Below are positions 51,680-59,893 of a DNA stretch of 64,000 nt, in pieces (the stretch's first letter is position 1; every line of letters begins with the position of its first letter). The DNA lies in NCBI RefSeq assembly GCF_014202695.1, contig NZ_JACHHH010000012.1:43350-107349 (forward strand). The letters are read 5' to 3'. The DNA comes from Oribacterium sinus (GTDB lineage: Bacteria > Bacillota > Clostridia > Lachnospirales > Lachnospiraceae). Under the pieces are notes generated by a model. That model worked only from the letters and a program-made list of their open reading frames with translations, searched no databases and had not been told where the DNA came from. Both the position numbers and the translations under genes were made by a program.

Positions 51680-52873
51680 TTACCGCTTTACTTTCGCCAA
51701 TTCCTTATCAATGATTTCCAACCAAGCCTTTTTATTATGGGAACCGGAATAGGTCTCTCCTACAATCTGTCCCTTCTTATCCACGAAGAAAGTCTCCGGA
51801 AAGGCCTGAATCCCGCTGAGTCTGCCGTTAAAATTGCTCTTATCCGGAATCAGGAAGGGATACTCTGCCTTGCTTCTTTCCCGAATCAGCTTCGCCTTCT
51901 CCAAAGCCTCCTGATTTTCTCCGGTCTGGTCCACCGTGTCCGTTACCACCCCAACGATATTGACGCCTTTATCCTTCATTTCCTTCTGAATTTCCGCAAG
52001 GTCCGGAATTTCCTGCACGCAGGGACTGCACCAGGTGGCAAAAACATTCACCATAGTAAGGTCATAGTCGGAAAAATCCTTTCCGCTGAACTCTTTTCCG
52101 TCAATATCCACTGTCTGAAGATTGCTTAAGTCCGTAGCTACATTTTGGGAATCGGTGGAAAAAGCCATGGTGTTTTCCAAATCGGACTTTTCGGATAAAA
52201 CAAAGCCGTTTTCCGGACGGTCTTTTTTCTCCGTAATCTCTACCGTTGTCTGTTTCAATTCCTCTATCGTCTCTGCATCCGCTGTGCTATTTACACTAAG
52301 ATAATAGCTGTATTTTCCGTCTTTGGACTCTCCCAGCTTGGTATGACTGTCGCATTTTGTAATCTTCCCGATTTCTTCCTCGGAAAGACTCTTTTCAAAC
52401 ATGCCGATGGTGCCGATTCTTTCCAGACTTTCCTGCCACTTTTCGTAGCCGTCCCCCATCTTAGAAACTTCCGCATTTTTCTGCTCTTCTGTAAGTTTGC
52501 TAAAGCTTAACAGTCCATACTTTAAGTCCTGATCGATGGGGCTTTGATCGTCCAACATCACGATGTCTTTTGCCTTCATAGCTTCCCTAATCTTCTCGGA
52601 AAGCTTGAATTTTAAGCCCAAATATTCATAGAAATACTCATCCTTTACCGGCAAGGTATAGTCCGCCGGCTTAAAGCTACCTCCATTGCTGTCCATATTT
52701 ACGGACAGGCCGGCATCTTCCGGACTTACCGCAAGACTCTGTGCATCAGCGCTTTCACTGACTGCCATGGAAGACTTCTGCTCTGTAGCCACTTTATTCT
52801 GACAGCCTGCAAGTCCAAGTCCTAAACAGATTGTCGTAACAAGACAAGCTCCTGTGAATTGCTTTTTTCTCAT
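51680..52873 (-). CDS. TlpA/ResA-like thioredoxin lipoprotein
   Basis: A 397-residue lipoprotein: signal peptide with lipobox (LGLGLAGC), a unique region to about residue 255, then a TlpA/ResA thioredoxin fold (TMVNVFATWCSPCVQEIPDL with the CxxC, GVVTDTVDQTGENQEAL, IQAFPETFFVDKKGQIVGE). It is an exported disulfide oxidoreductase. The long N-terminal part (KLSEKIREAMKAKDIVMLDD etc.) is not assigned and may bind a partner. Downstream genes are the CXXC peptide and the ferredoxin. Confidence 0.9.
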   Translation of the reverse strand: MRKKQFTGACLVTTICLGLGLAGCQNKVATEQKSSMAVSESADAQSLAVSPEDAGLSVNMDSNGGSFKPADYTLPVKDEYFYEYLGLKFKLSEKIREAMKAKDIVMLDDQSPIDQDLKYGLLSFSKLTEEQKNAEVSKMGDGYEKWQESLERIGTIGMFEKSLSEEEIGKITKCDSHTKLGESKDGKYSYYLSVNSTADAETIEELKQTTVEITEKKDRPENGFVLSEKSDLENTMAFSTDSQNVATDLSNLQTVDIDGKEFSGKDFSDYDLTMVNVFATWCSPCVQEIPDLAEIQKEMKDKGVNIVGVVTDTVDQTGENQEALEKAKLIRERSKAEYPFLIPDKSNFNGRLSGIQAFPETFFVDKKGQIVGETYSGSHNKKAWLEIIDKELAKVKR

Positions 52874-53053
52874 AATATTACCTCCTCAAACCTTCTTTAT
52901 CAGTATACCCTTTCGTACCATGGGAAAAAACTTAAAAAAGAAAAAACTTTTTCTGAAAATATGAATACTGAAAATACAGTTTCTAAAAGCATACTACAAG
53001 GGATTCATAAATTGAATATAAAAGTTTTAGCGATAAATTCTTTTTAAGCAAGA

Positions 53054-53108
53054 CAAAGCAGTTCCGACTAAAACAGAATCTCTTTCTATTTTAGATGGAA
53101 CTGCTTTG
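53054..53108. terminator. Long hairpin after the HAD gene
   Basis: A 12-bp outer stem (CAAAGCAGTTCC / GGAACTGCTTTG) and an inner CTAAAA / TTTTAG stem form a 55-base structure between the TlpA-like and HAD genes. The minus strand following it is only moderately T-rich, so terminator function for the HAD gene is likely but not certain. Confidence 0.6.
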
Positions 53109-53143
53109 AGTGACATATCTTCCTCCAAAGAGCATTTCGTAAT

Positions 53144-53803
53144 TTAGAGGGAAAATGGTAAGACATGAATCAGCTCCGATAAATCGGAAATGCTTCTCTC
53201 CGCTCCCTCCACCTTTCCAAAGCCATAAGCGGCATGGATAAAGGCAATGCCTGCCTCTGTAGCGGAGCTAAAGTCTAAGGCGGTGTCCCCAAGATACACA
53301 CAATCCTCCGGATGTAAATGGTTTCTCTCCATCAAAATCCGGATATTCTCCGCCTTCTTTTTCCCGTTGTTTCCGTAACATTCCATATCCAAAAAGTCCC
53401 CGGTCTTTCCCAGGCTGAACTTCTCTCCATACAGTACCGCATCAATATAGCCCGTCTGGCAGTTGGAGACGATATAGCGTCCAATCTCAGCCGTTTTCAA
53501 TGCCGCAAGACACTCTTCAAGGTGGGGATAGAATTGTACCTTGTGCTCACTCAAATAATAATTTTCAAATTGCATGCAGTATCCGAGAATCTCTTCTCCC
53601 CTCTTCCCTTCTACTTGGGGAATCAGGCTTTTTGCAAACTGATCCATGGTTTTTCCCATTAAAGGTAGAAGGTCCTCCTGTGAAATCCTGATTCCCTTGG
53701 TTTCCGGAAAATCCTGTAATTTGATGCTAAAAGCCTTTGCCACCAAATCCACACTATCCCACAGGGTTCCATCTGCATCGAAGATTACCGCTTTTTTAAT
53801 CAT
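53144..53803 (-). CDS. HAD-family hydrolase (phosphoglycolate phosphatase-like)
   Basis: A 219-residue phosphatase: motif I VIFDADGTLWDS, motif II IVSNCQTGYIDAV, motif III KAENIRILM and motif IV CVYLGDTALDFSSATEAGI. Cap domain is the small helical type. Substrate could be phosphoglycolate, a sugar phosphate or pyrophosphate. Confidence 0.88.
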   Translation of the reverse strand: MIKKAVIFDADGTLWDSVDLVAKAFSIKLQDFPETKGIRISQEDLLPLMGKTMDQFAKSLIPQVEGKRGEEILGYCMQFENYYLSEHKVQFYPHLEECLAALKTAEIGRYIVSNCQTGYIDAVLYGEKFSLGKTGDFLDMECYGNNGKKKAENIRILMERNHLHPEDCVYLGDTALDFSSATEAGIAFIHAAYGFGKVEGAERSISDLSELIHVLPFSL

Positions 53804-53844
53804 CGCTTTTGACTCCTTTAATTTCCTACCATCTAATGTTCCTG

Positions 53845-53907
53845 GTTTTGCTAGGCTTTATTCTCCGCCATCTTCTATCCCAGTTTTGCTAGGCTTTATT
53901 CTCCGCC
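53845..53907. repeat. 25-bp direct repeat duplicating the 3' end of a gene
   Basis: A 25-bp sequence occurs at 53845-53869 and 53883-53907, 38 bp apart. The second copy contains the end and stop codon of the neighbouring gene (ENKA then stop), so the first is a downstream duplicate of that gene's last five codons, probably by replication slippage. Confidence 0.8.
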
Positions 53908-54719
53908 GTCAATGCATCCCAGTAGCTTCTTCCCTGATAAATCATTTCCTCATAGGCCTTCACCACCGCATTTCTAAGAGGTACCGCCCGTTCCTCAAGC
54001 CCCAGGGCTCTTGGAATAAAGACGCATACATCAGCGATTTCCTGGGCCAGCTTCTTGGCCAGGGTCTCATCCTTCATTCGTACGAGGCCGAAAACCGTGG
54101 AGGAATAACTCTTGTCTTTGATACAGGTTTCCATCCAAAACTTGGCAAAGGTCTTCCATTCCAGCCGTAGCAGCATTTGTTCCAGAGCTAAGGTTTCCGG
54201 ACTTTTGGCAAAGGCCAGCATGGTGCTTTCCAAGCTTTGTCCCTCCGGTATTTCCGGAATATCCAGATTCTGCAGGGTAAGGTTTACAATCGCTGCATCA
54301 CTTAAAGGAATATCCTCTCTCTTCCGTTCTTCCCCGGTCTTCTTTTCCGGCAAATGAAAGTTGTCCAACTGCTGAGACACCCATTTCTGCATTTTCTTTT
54401 TATTCCAAAAGGAAATGCCGGTACGTCCGGAAATTAAAATTTCCATCCAGGCAGCCATAAAATTGTCTTTAATCTGCAAGGGCTTTCCCCTTTGCGTTTC
54501 TACAAACTTATCCAAATTTTCCTTCTGTAGAATAGGATAACGAAAGCGAAGGGTTTCCAGGCGTTTTCCTTCTACCAGCTTTTCCTCCATATCCTCTGTC
54601 CTTTTGATTTTTTCAATCACCAGGGCAAAGCGCTTGACCACATCCCTTTCCTCATAAAAGCTTTTGGGCCAGTCTGAAAAAGGGTTCCTTTCTTCCTTCA
54701 CTTCACTTTGCAATAACAT
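53889..54719 (-). CDS. Unknown protein, DUF6553-like
   Basis: A 276-residue, mostly helical cytosolic protein without a signal peptide. Its recurring features (FVETQRGKPLQIKDNFMAAW, EIADVCVFIPRALGLEERAV, GRSYWDALTAE) fit a Lachnospiraceae-specific family I know as DUF6553, with limited certainty. Ribosome binding site GAGGAG. No function can be stated. Confidence 0.55.
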   Translation of the reverse strand: MLLQSEVKEERNPFSDWPKSFYEERDVVKRFALVIEKIKRTEDMEEKLVEGKRLETLRFRYPILQKENLDKFVETQRGKPLQIKDNFMAAWMEILISGRTGISFWNKKKMQKWVSQQLDNFHLPEKKTGEERKREDIPLSDAAIVNLTLQNLDIPEIPEGQSLESTMLAFAKSPETLALEQMLLRLEWKTFAKFWMETCIKDKSYSSTVFGLVRMKDETLAKKLAQEIADVCVFIPRALGLEERAVPLRNAVVKAYEEMIYQGRSYWDALTAENKA

Positions 54720-54815
54720 TTCTTCTCCTCATTCATGCTTCGTTCATATTTTGTTAGCACAATGTTTACAGCATAAACATAGTTTATTCACTCTTGACTT
54801 TTATACTGCATTACA

Positions 54816-54836
54816 GATAACGAAGTACTCGTTATC
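54816..54836. repeat. 8-bp inverted repeat
   Basis: GATAACGA-AGTAC-TCGTTATC, a perfect stem with a 5-base self-complementary centre, lies in the gap between the DUF6553-like gene and the DUF624 gene. It may be an operator for a downstream promoter. The rest of this 210-base gap holds the following terminator and nothing else. Confidence 0.5.
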
Positions 54837-54865
54837 CACTAAATAAGATTTTTTTCATAATACTC

Positions 54866-54895
54866 GGCCGGAGCTTCCGTAAGGACGCTCCGGCC
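54866..54895 (-). terminator. Terminator of the BCCT/DUF624 operon
   Basis: A GC-rich 9-bp stem (GGCCGGAGC / GCTCCGGCC) with a 12-base loop, 37 bases after the DUF624 stop. A T-run follows with a short gap on the minus strand. Confidence 0.8.
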
Positions 54896-54931
54896 TCCTC
54901 CCTTTTATAGGAGAAATAAGAGAATCCTTTT

Positions 54932-55651
54932 TTATTTTTCCTCTTCTGTAGCAGATTCTGTTTCTTTTTCCCTCTTTCCGTAAACTTTCTCTTCAAAGGG
55001 ATCTCTCACTTCCACCTTCTTTTCATAAAGTCGGAAAATCCGTTTGAAAAAGGCGGAATTCATCCAGGCAATCAAAGGGTAACCTAAAACAAAAAATACC
55101 GGCGTAAACATAGGCATAAATAAAATCAAAAAATAGCTTCCCACAACCAGCAAGACATCCGCAACTATCATGCCAAGGGTATAGGGAAGATGGCGAATGG
55201 ACATAAGTAAAGAATGAATCAAGGTCCTTTGCCAGGTATTATCAAAGCGGGAAAGCAGGGGCCAGACATAGAGAAAAACAAAAATCCACAGCAAAAGCAG
55301 TGCGTCCGTAATCCCCCGGAAAAGGAAGCGTAATGCCGTATTATCAGCAAAAATCATAGTAAAAAAGCGATGATCCAAGAGAAGAATCACTAAAATCGGC
55401 AGTAAAATCATCCAGAGAATAATGCCCTCCTTTAAATTTTGTTTAAAGGAATGCATAAACATCCTGAAATTGCCCCGATCCTCCTCATGCACAATCTTAA
55501 TGGTGCAGTAATATAAAGCCGTTGTAGACGCCCCTAGTGTCACAATGGGCAAAGAAAATAGAATCCATAAAAGATTCAAAACCATCATGTCCGCCAATCG
55601 GCCTACAAATCGCCACACATCATTATCATAATTAAAAAAGCCTTGAAACAT
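54932..55651 (-). CDS. DUF624 (YesL-like) membrane protein
   Basis: A 239-residue protein with five or six predicted helices and the family start MFQGFFNYDNDVWRFVGRLA followed by NLLWILFSLPIVTLGASTTA. YesL-type proteins occur with carbohydrate two-component systems (YesM/YesN) and may aid transport or sensing. Here it closes an operon that begins with such a system. A Glu/Lys-rich tail ends the protein. Confidence 0.88.
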   Translation of the reverse strand: MFQGFFNYDNDVWRFVGRLADMMVLNLLWILFSLPIVTLGASTTALYYCTIKIVHEEDRGNFRMFMHSFKQNLKEGIILWMILLPILVILLLDHRFFTMIFADNTALRFLFRGITDALLLLWIFVFLYVWPLLSRFDNTWQRTLIHSLLMSIRHLPYTLGMIVADVLLVVGSYFLILFMPMFTPVFFVLGYPLIAWMNSAFFKRIFRLYEKKVEVRDPFEEKVYGKREKETESATEEEK

Positions 55652-55657
55652 CTACTG

Positions 55658-57403
55658 CTATTCCTTCCTAACTCCTTTATCTATTTCCCTCTTCTCCCTC
55701 TTGCCTTGCTCTTCCACTTCCAAAAGGTAAGCCTTTGCATCCTTTAAAAAGCTGAGACTAATCAGTAAAATCACCAATCCTATGGGAAAAGCCGCAATAA
55801 TGGAGACAGACTGCAAGTTTACCATAGAACTTTCGGAAAAGACTAGTGCCAAAGGAAGTAAAATCAATAAAATCGCCCAAAAGCCCTGTACCTTTCTGGA
55901 TGGCTCCTGCCCCTCCGGAAGGCTTTTATAGCTATACTGTGCCGCCACCAATGCGATAGAATCAAAGGATGTGGCATAAAAGGCAATCATGGTCAAAAGA
56001 AGCAGGATGAATACCAGTCCGGGAAGCGGCAGGGTTTCCAACATTTTCACCACCGTAAGATAGAGGGAACCATTCTCCTGATAGAGCTGTAACACCGGTA
56101 ATTTATGGAAAACTTCCAGGGACAAGGTAAAATTCCCTAAAACAATGAAGCTTACATAGGTACTGCCGATTCCGAAAATGTATCCTCCCATAATGGTTTG
56201 TCGTATGGTTCTTCCCCTGCTGATGCTTCCGATAAAGAAGGGGGAAGCCACGCACCACACCATCCAATAGGCCCAGTAGAAAATCGTCCAGTTTTCCGGA
56301 AAATGATTTTCCCCTAAAGGATCCGTATAAGTTGCCATGGAGAAAAAGTGCTCTATCATCTTGCCCAGAGCATTCATTCCATTTTTTACGATAAAGGAGC
56401 CTACACCACTTCCGAAGAAAATATAGAGAAGCAGGGCATAAAACAGCCAGGTACAGAGTTTGGCCAAAAAGGAAACGCCGTCCATCCCCTTCAATACCGC
56501 AAAGGTGTAAATCACACAGGTGGACAGTAAAATTATTAAGGTTAACTCTCTGGTGGACAGCCCGTTGGGGATAAGCTTTTTAATGATTTCCGACATCAGG
56601 GGAGTAGCTACCGAAAAGGTGGTAGCTGTTCCTGCAAGGAGAGCAAAAACCGCCAGTAAGTCAATTCCTCTTCCCGCCAGACCGTCGGTGTGCTTTCCCA
56701 AAATAGCTCTGCAGGCTTCCGAATATTTTTGCCTGCTTCTTTTCCGTACATGAAGCATAAAGCCGAAGGCCGCCGCCAACACCAGATAAAATCCCCAGGG
56801 TATGGGGCCCCAGTGGAAAAGGGTGTAAATACTGCTCCAGTCCGACAACTTTCCCAGGGACTGGACATAGGGATCATTGGCATAAAGAATCCATTCTCCG
56901 AAGGAATAAAAGAGAATATCCGCTGCAAGTCCCGCAGTAAACATCATACTTCCCCAGGTAAAAAAGGAGTATTTCGGCTTTTCGTCGGGCTCCCCCAAAA
57001 CAATATTTCCTAAGGGTGAAAAGGCGATATAAAAGGAGAGTAAGAAAATAAAGAGGCCGATTCCCAAATAGTAAACGGAAAACTCCCGTCCCAAAAATCC
57101 CCGAACAGAAGATAAAATCTGATTGGAATGTTCCGGAAACAGAAAAAATGCAAAACACAAAAGAAGTAGAATACATAGGGGAATTCCGCTAATCCCATAG
57201 TCTATGGAATTCTTCGTATTTTCTCTTCCGGGCTGATTTCCCAAAGCCTCTTTACTGATTTTATTTTTACTTTTTTCCCCTCTTTCTTTATCAGCTTCCT
57301 TTATAAATTCTTCCTTTGCTCCTTTTTCAATTCCTTCCTTGATTTCTTCCTTGATTTCTTCCTTGATTTCTTCCTTGATTTCTTCCTTGATGGCTTTCTC
57401 CAT
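55658..57403 (-). CDS. BCCT-family (betaine/choline/carnitine-type) transporter
   Basis: A 581-residue transporter with about twelve helices. The family signature occurs as NWTIFYWAYWMVWCVASPFF followed by IGSISRGRTIRQ. The N-terminus is an unusual charged tail of about 60 residues with EEIKEEIKEEIK repeats, coded by a 12-bp DNA repeat. BCCT proteins import betaine, choline or carnitine with sodium or protons, or exchange carnitine and butyrobetaine. It follows sugar-binding proteins and a YesM/YesN system, an atypical pairing. Confidence 0.88.
   Translation of the reverse strand: MEKAIKEEIKEEIKEEIKEEIKEGIEKGAKEEFIKEADKERGEKSKNKISKEALGNQPGRENTKNSIDYGISGIPLCILLLLCFAFFLFPEHSNQILSSVRGFLGREFSVYYLGIGLFIFLLSFYIAFSPLGNIVLGEPDEKPKYSFFTWGSMMFTAGLAADILFYSFGEWILYANDPYVQSLGKLSDWSSIYTLFHWGPIPWGFYLVLAAAFGFMLHVRKRSRQKYSEACRAILGKHTDGLAGRGIDLLAVFALLAGTATTFSVATPLMSEIIKKLIPNGLSTRELTLIILLSTCVIYTFAVLKGMDGVSFLAKLCTWLFYALLLYIFFGSGVGSFIVKNGMNALGKMIEHFFSMATYTDPLGENHFPENWTIFYWAYWMVWCVASPFFIGSISRGRTIRQTIMGGYIFGIGSTYVSFIVLGNFTLSLEVFHKLPVLQLYQENGSLYLTVVKMLETLPLPGLVFILLLLTMIAFYATSFDSIALVAAQYSYKSLPEGQEPSRKVQGFWAILLILLPLALVFSESSMVNLQSVSIIAAFPIGLVILLISLSFLKDAKAYLLEVEEQGKREKREIDKGVRKE
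57320..57395. repeat. 12-bp tandem repeat at the start of the BCCT gene
   Basis: CTTGATTTCTTC (plus strand) is repeated five times with one variant, coding the EEIK tetrapeptide on the minus strand. In-frame changes in copy number would lengthen or shorten the cytosolic tail. Confidence 0.85.
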
Positions 57404-58837
57404 TTACTTCTTCTCCTTCTCCTCTAACAAGCGCTGGCTGTCTTCTCTTCGTACTTTTTGATAAGGTAAGCGAATAATCTTTTTATTTTCCCCCTCATCT
57501 TCCGGAGCTTTTTTTCCGGTAGCGAGACGATAGGCCAGCTGAAACAAGGCCTTGGCCTGACCTTGTTCATCATTATACACCGTTCCCATCAAATTTCCCT
57601 TTTTTACCGCCTCTAATCCCACGGTAGTACCGTCTATTCCGTAAATAAAAGGTCTTTTATCCTTAGGCAAACCGATTTTGTCATAGGCATCTAAAACCCC
57701 TAAGGCCATATCGTCATTGTTGGAAAGAATCAATTCAATCCGATCTTGAAACTCCGGATAAAATTGCATCATCTTACTCTGGGCTTCTGCTCGGCTCCAG
57801 TTGGCAATGGCATAGGACAGCTTTTCCATGGGAATGCCCTGCTGCATCAAGGTATTGACAGAATACTCTGTTCTGACAATGGCATCCTGATGGCCGGCCT
57901 CTCCTTCAAACATCAGATATTGTATCACGCCGTCGCCGTTTTTATCTACTCTGGGGGACAGAATCAGCTGTTTCTTTTCCGTGCCTTCCTCTGCGTTGGT
58001 CCAGCTTTCTTCAGGAGAAGCCTCCCGTTCCAGGATTTCTAAATCCTCCCTGCTTTTTTGCAGAACATAGTCTTGAATTTCCTCGGCATTTCCGGCCTTA
58101 TCTTGACTCTTTTCGGAAGCTTCCTCCTCATCTTCCGGTGAAGCAAGAGGCACCTCCGGAGTGGGTTTTTCCGGTTCCTCGGAAAGAATATCCTCCGCCG
58201 CCATCTCCCCCTGCAAAACGCCGGATTGCTTGGCATCTGCCCCGATGTAATACAACTGATTCCATTGGGCCAGATCCTCATCGACCAATTCTCTGTTGAA
58301 GAAAATGATGGGGACATTCTTCTTTTTTGCCATATCGATAATTTCTGAAGGAGCGGTTCTATCCACCAGATTTACACAAAGAACATCACAGCCCTTCTCC
58401 AGCATTTCCTCTACCTGTTCATTTTGCAGAGGCTGGCTCCCCGCTGCATTGTAGCGAAACAGGCCTATTTCTACCCCCTCCGCTCTTTTTTTACTGATTT
58501 CCTTCTCAAAGGCCGTCATATACCCGGATAGAAAGGTATCGTAGCTGTCGTAAATCGTAACTCCGATTTGAAGCTTTTTCTTTTCCCTGCTTTCTTCCTT
58601 CCTTTGACAGGCGGAAAGAAGGGGCAACAAACAAATGGACAGGGAAAGGCAGACCGCCATACCTTTCCTTAGCCCGGTTCCCTGTCTCTTACTTTGCCTC
58701 TTGATTGCCCTCTGACCATAATGATCTTTTGGCTTGTTTCCTTGCCTGGTTTCTTTCCTGTTTTCTTGAAAAAATCCCAACAGCGTCAGCTTTTCTTCCG
58801 CTTTACCGATATAATCCTTTTTGTCCGCCAATTTCAT
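57404..58837 (-). CDS. Sugar-binding lipoprotein (MglB-like) with an acidic insert
   Basis: A 477-residue binding protein. A signal segment with lipobox (LSICLLPLLSAC) is preceded by a 59-residue basic N-terminus, so the true start may be the internal ATG at 58658-58660 behind AAGGAAAGG. The periplasmic-binding fold of the galactose/glucose type has the calcium-binding loop DKNGDGVIQY and NNDDMALGVLDAYDKIG, IYGIDGTTVGLEAVKKGNL. A Glu/Pro/Ser-rich insert of about 70 residues (approximately 233-300) interrupts it, which is not usual for MglB. It likely presents sugar to the sensor rather than to an ABC permease, since no permease or ATPase gene follows. Confidence 0.85.
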   Translation of the reverse strand: MKLADKKDYIGKAEEKLTLLGFFQENRKETRQGNKPKDHYGQRAIKRQSKRQGTGLRKGMAVCLSLSICLLPLLSACQRKEESREKKKLQIGVTIYDSYDTFLSGYMTAFEKEISKKRAEGVEIGLFRYNAAGSQPLQNEQVEEMLEKGCDVLCVNLVDRTAPSEIIDMAKKKNVPIIFFNRELVDEDLAQWNQLYYIGADAKQSGVLQGEMAAEDILSEEPEKPTPEVPLASPEDEEEASEKSQDKAGNAEEIQDYVLQKSREDLEILEREASPEESWTNAEEGTEKKQLILSPRVDKNGDGVIQYLMFEGEAGHQDAIVRTEYSVNTLMQQGIPMEKLSYAIANWSRAEAQSKMMQFYPEFQDRIELILSNNDDMALGVLDAYDKIGLPKDKRPFIYGIDGTTVGLEAVKKGNLMGTVYNDEQGQAKALFQLAYRLATGKKAPEDEGENKKIIRLPYQKVRREDSQRLLEEKEKK

Positions 58838-58921
58838 GCTCTTCTTCTCCCCCTGACAGAGATTTTTCCTTCAGGGGCACTCCTTCTCCATTTTTATGCG
58901 TTACTGCTTTAGCTATTTCTT

Positions 58922-59893
58922 TTAGTCCCCGGTGGGGAAGAGAATTCGTTCTATTTCCTCATTATACATATTTTCCCCGGTAACCATATAAAAATTCACC
59001 ACTCTATCCTCTATTGTATTTCGCTTTTTAGAAAGCTTATACCACAGATCCTCCATGGCATAATAGGCCATGGTGTATTGATCAATCACGGCCAGACAAC
59101 GGATAACTCCCGTATCCAACGCATAAACCACCTCTCTGGAATTTCCTACGCCGTAAAGCTCCACGTAACGTCTACCGGTATCCTTCAAATAGCGGGATGC
59201 CATCTCCAGACTGTCATTTTCCAAAGCCACAATCAAATCCACACTTCTCTTGTGATTGGCCTTTACCATATCCTCCTGAATTTTTCCCCTATCCGGAAGC
59301 ACCCAGGCAATTTCCTGTCCCCCTGCCTCCAAAACCGAGAGGAGACTATGTAGTCTTCTTTGCATATTGCCCTTATTCTGGTTTCCCGCCAGAATACCGA
59401 TGCGTTTTTTCTCCTTGTGCAGGGTGGAGTGTAAAACCTGTTCCGCCAAAGCCTTCCCCAGTGCTTCCTCCTCCACATTGACAGAAGAAATGTTTAAGCC
59501 CGGTTCCGTCGTTTCCTTCTGGGAATCCACCAACATAATCTCCGCATTTTTCCCCAAAGCATTTAAAAGGAGGCCAGTTCCCTCCGTAGCTCTAAGCTCC
59601 GCGATGATGCCGTCCGCTCCGCTTTGAATCTCCCTTTGCATACTGATATTTTCCTGCTGAATGGAAACCAGACGATCGGTGGAAACAAAGTTGTATTCCA
59701 TGTTGTAAGCTCGTCCTGCTGCAGTAAGTCCCATTTTAAATCCGGACCATACATCGGAATTGCTATGGTCCACTACTACGGAAACCTTGAAACGCTCCGG
59801 ATCATTTTCCCCTAACAGCCTTCCCACGGACAAAAACAGGAGAAGCAGGGCTACCACAAAAAGACCTGTGGTAAATATGCTGTTTTCTTTCAT
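58922..59893 (-). CDS. Membrane-anchored sugar-binding protein
   Basis: A 323-residue protein with an uncleaved N-terminal helix (SIFTTGLFVVALLLLFLSVG) and a type I periplasmic-binding domain (VSVVVDHSNSDVWSGFKMGL, GADGIIAELRATEGTGLLLN, IGILAGNQNKGNMQRRLHSL, VDLIVALENDSLEMASRYL). It overlaps the histidine kinase gene by four bases (ATGA) and is probably its extracellular ligand-binding partner. Confidence 0.85.
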   Translation of the reverse strand: MKENSIFTTGLFVVALLLLFLSVGRLLGENDPERFKVSVVVDHSNSDVWSGFKMGLTAAGRAYNMEYNFVSTDRLVSIQQENISMQREIQSGADGIIAELRATEGTGLLLNALGKNAEIMLVDSQKETTEPGLNISSVNVEEEALGKALAEQVLHSTLHKEKKRIGILAGNQNKGNMQRRLHSLLSVLEAGGQEIAWVLPDRGKIQEDMVKANHKRSVDLIVALENDSLEMASRYLKDTGRRYVELYGVGNSREVVYALDTGVIRCLAVIDQYTMAYYAMEDLWYKLSKKRNTIEDRVVNFYMVTGENMYNEEIERILFPTGD

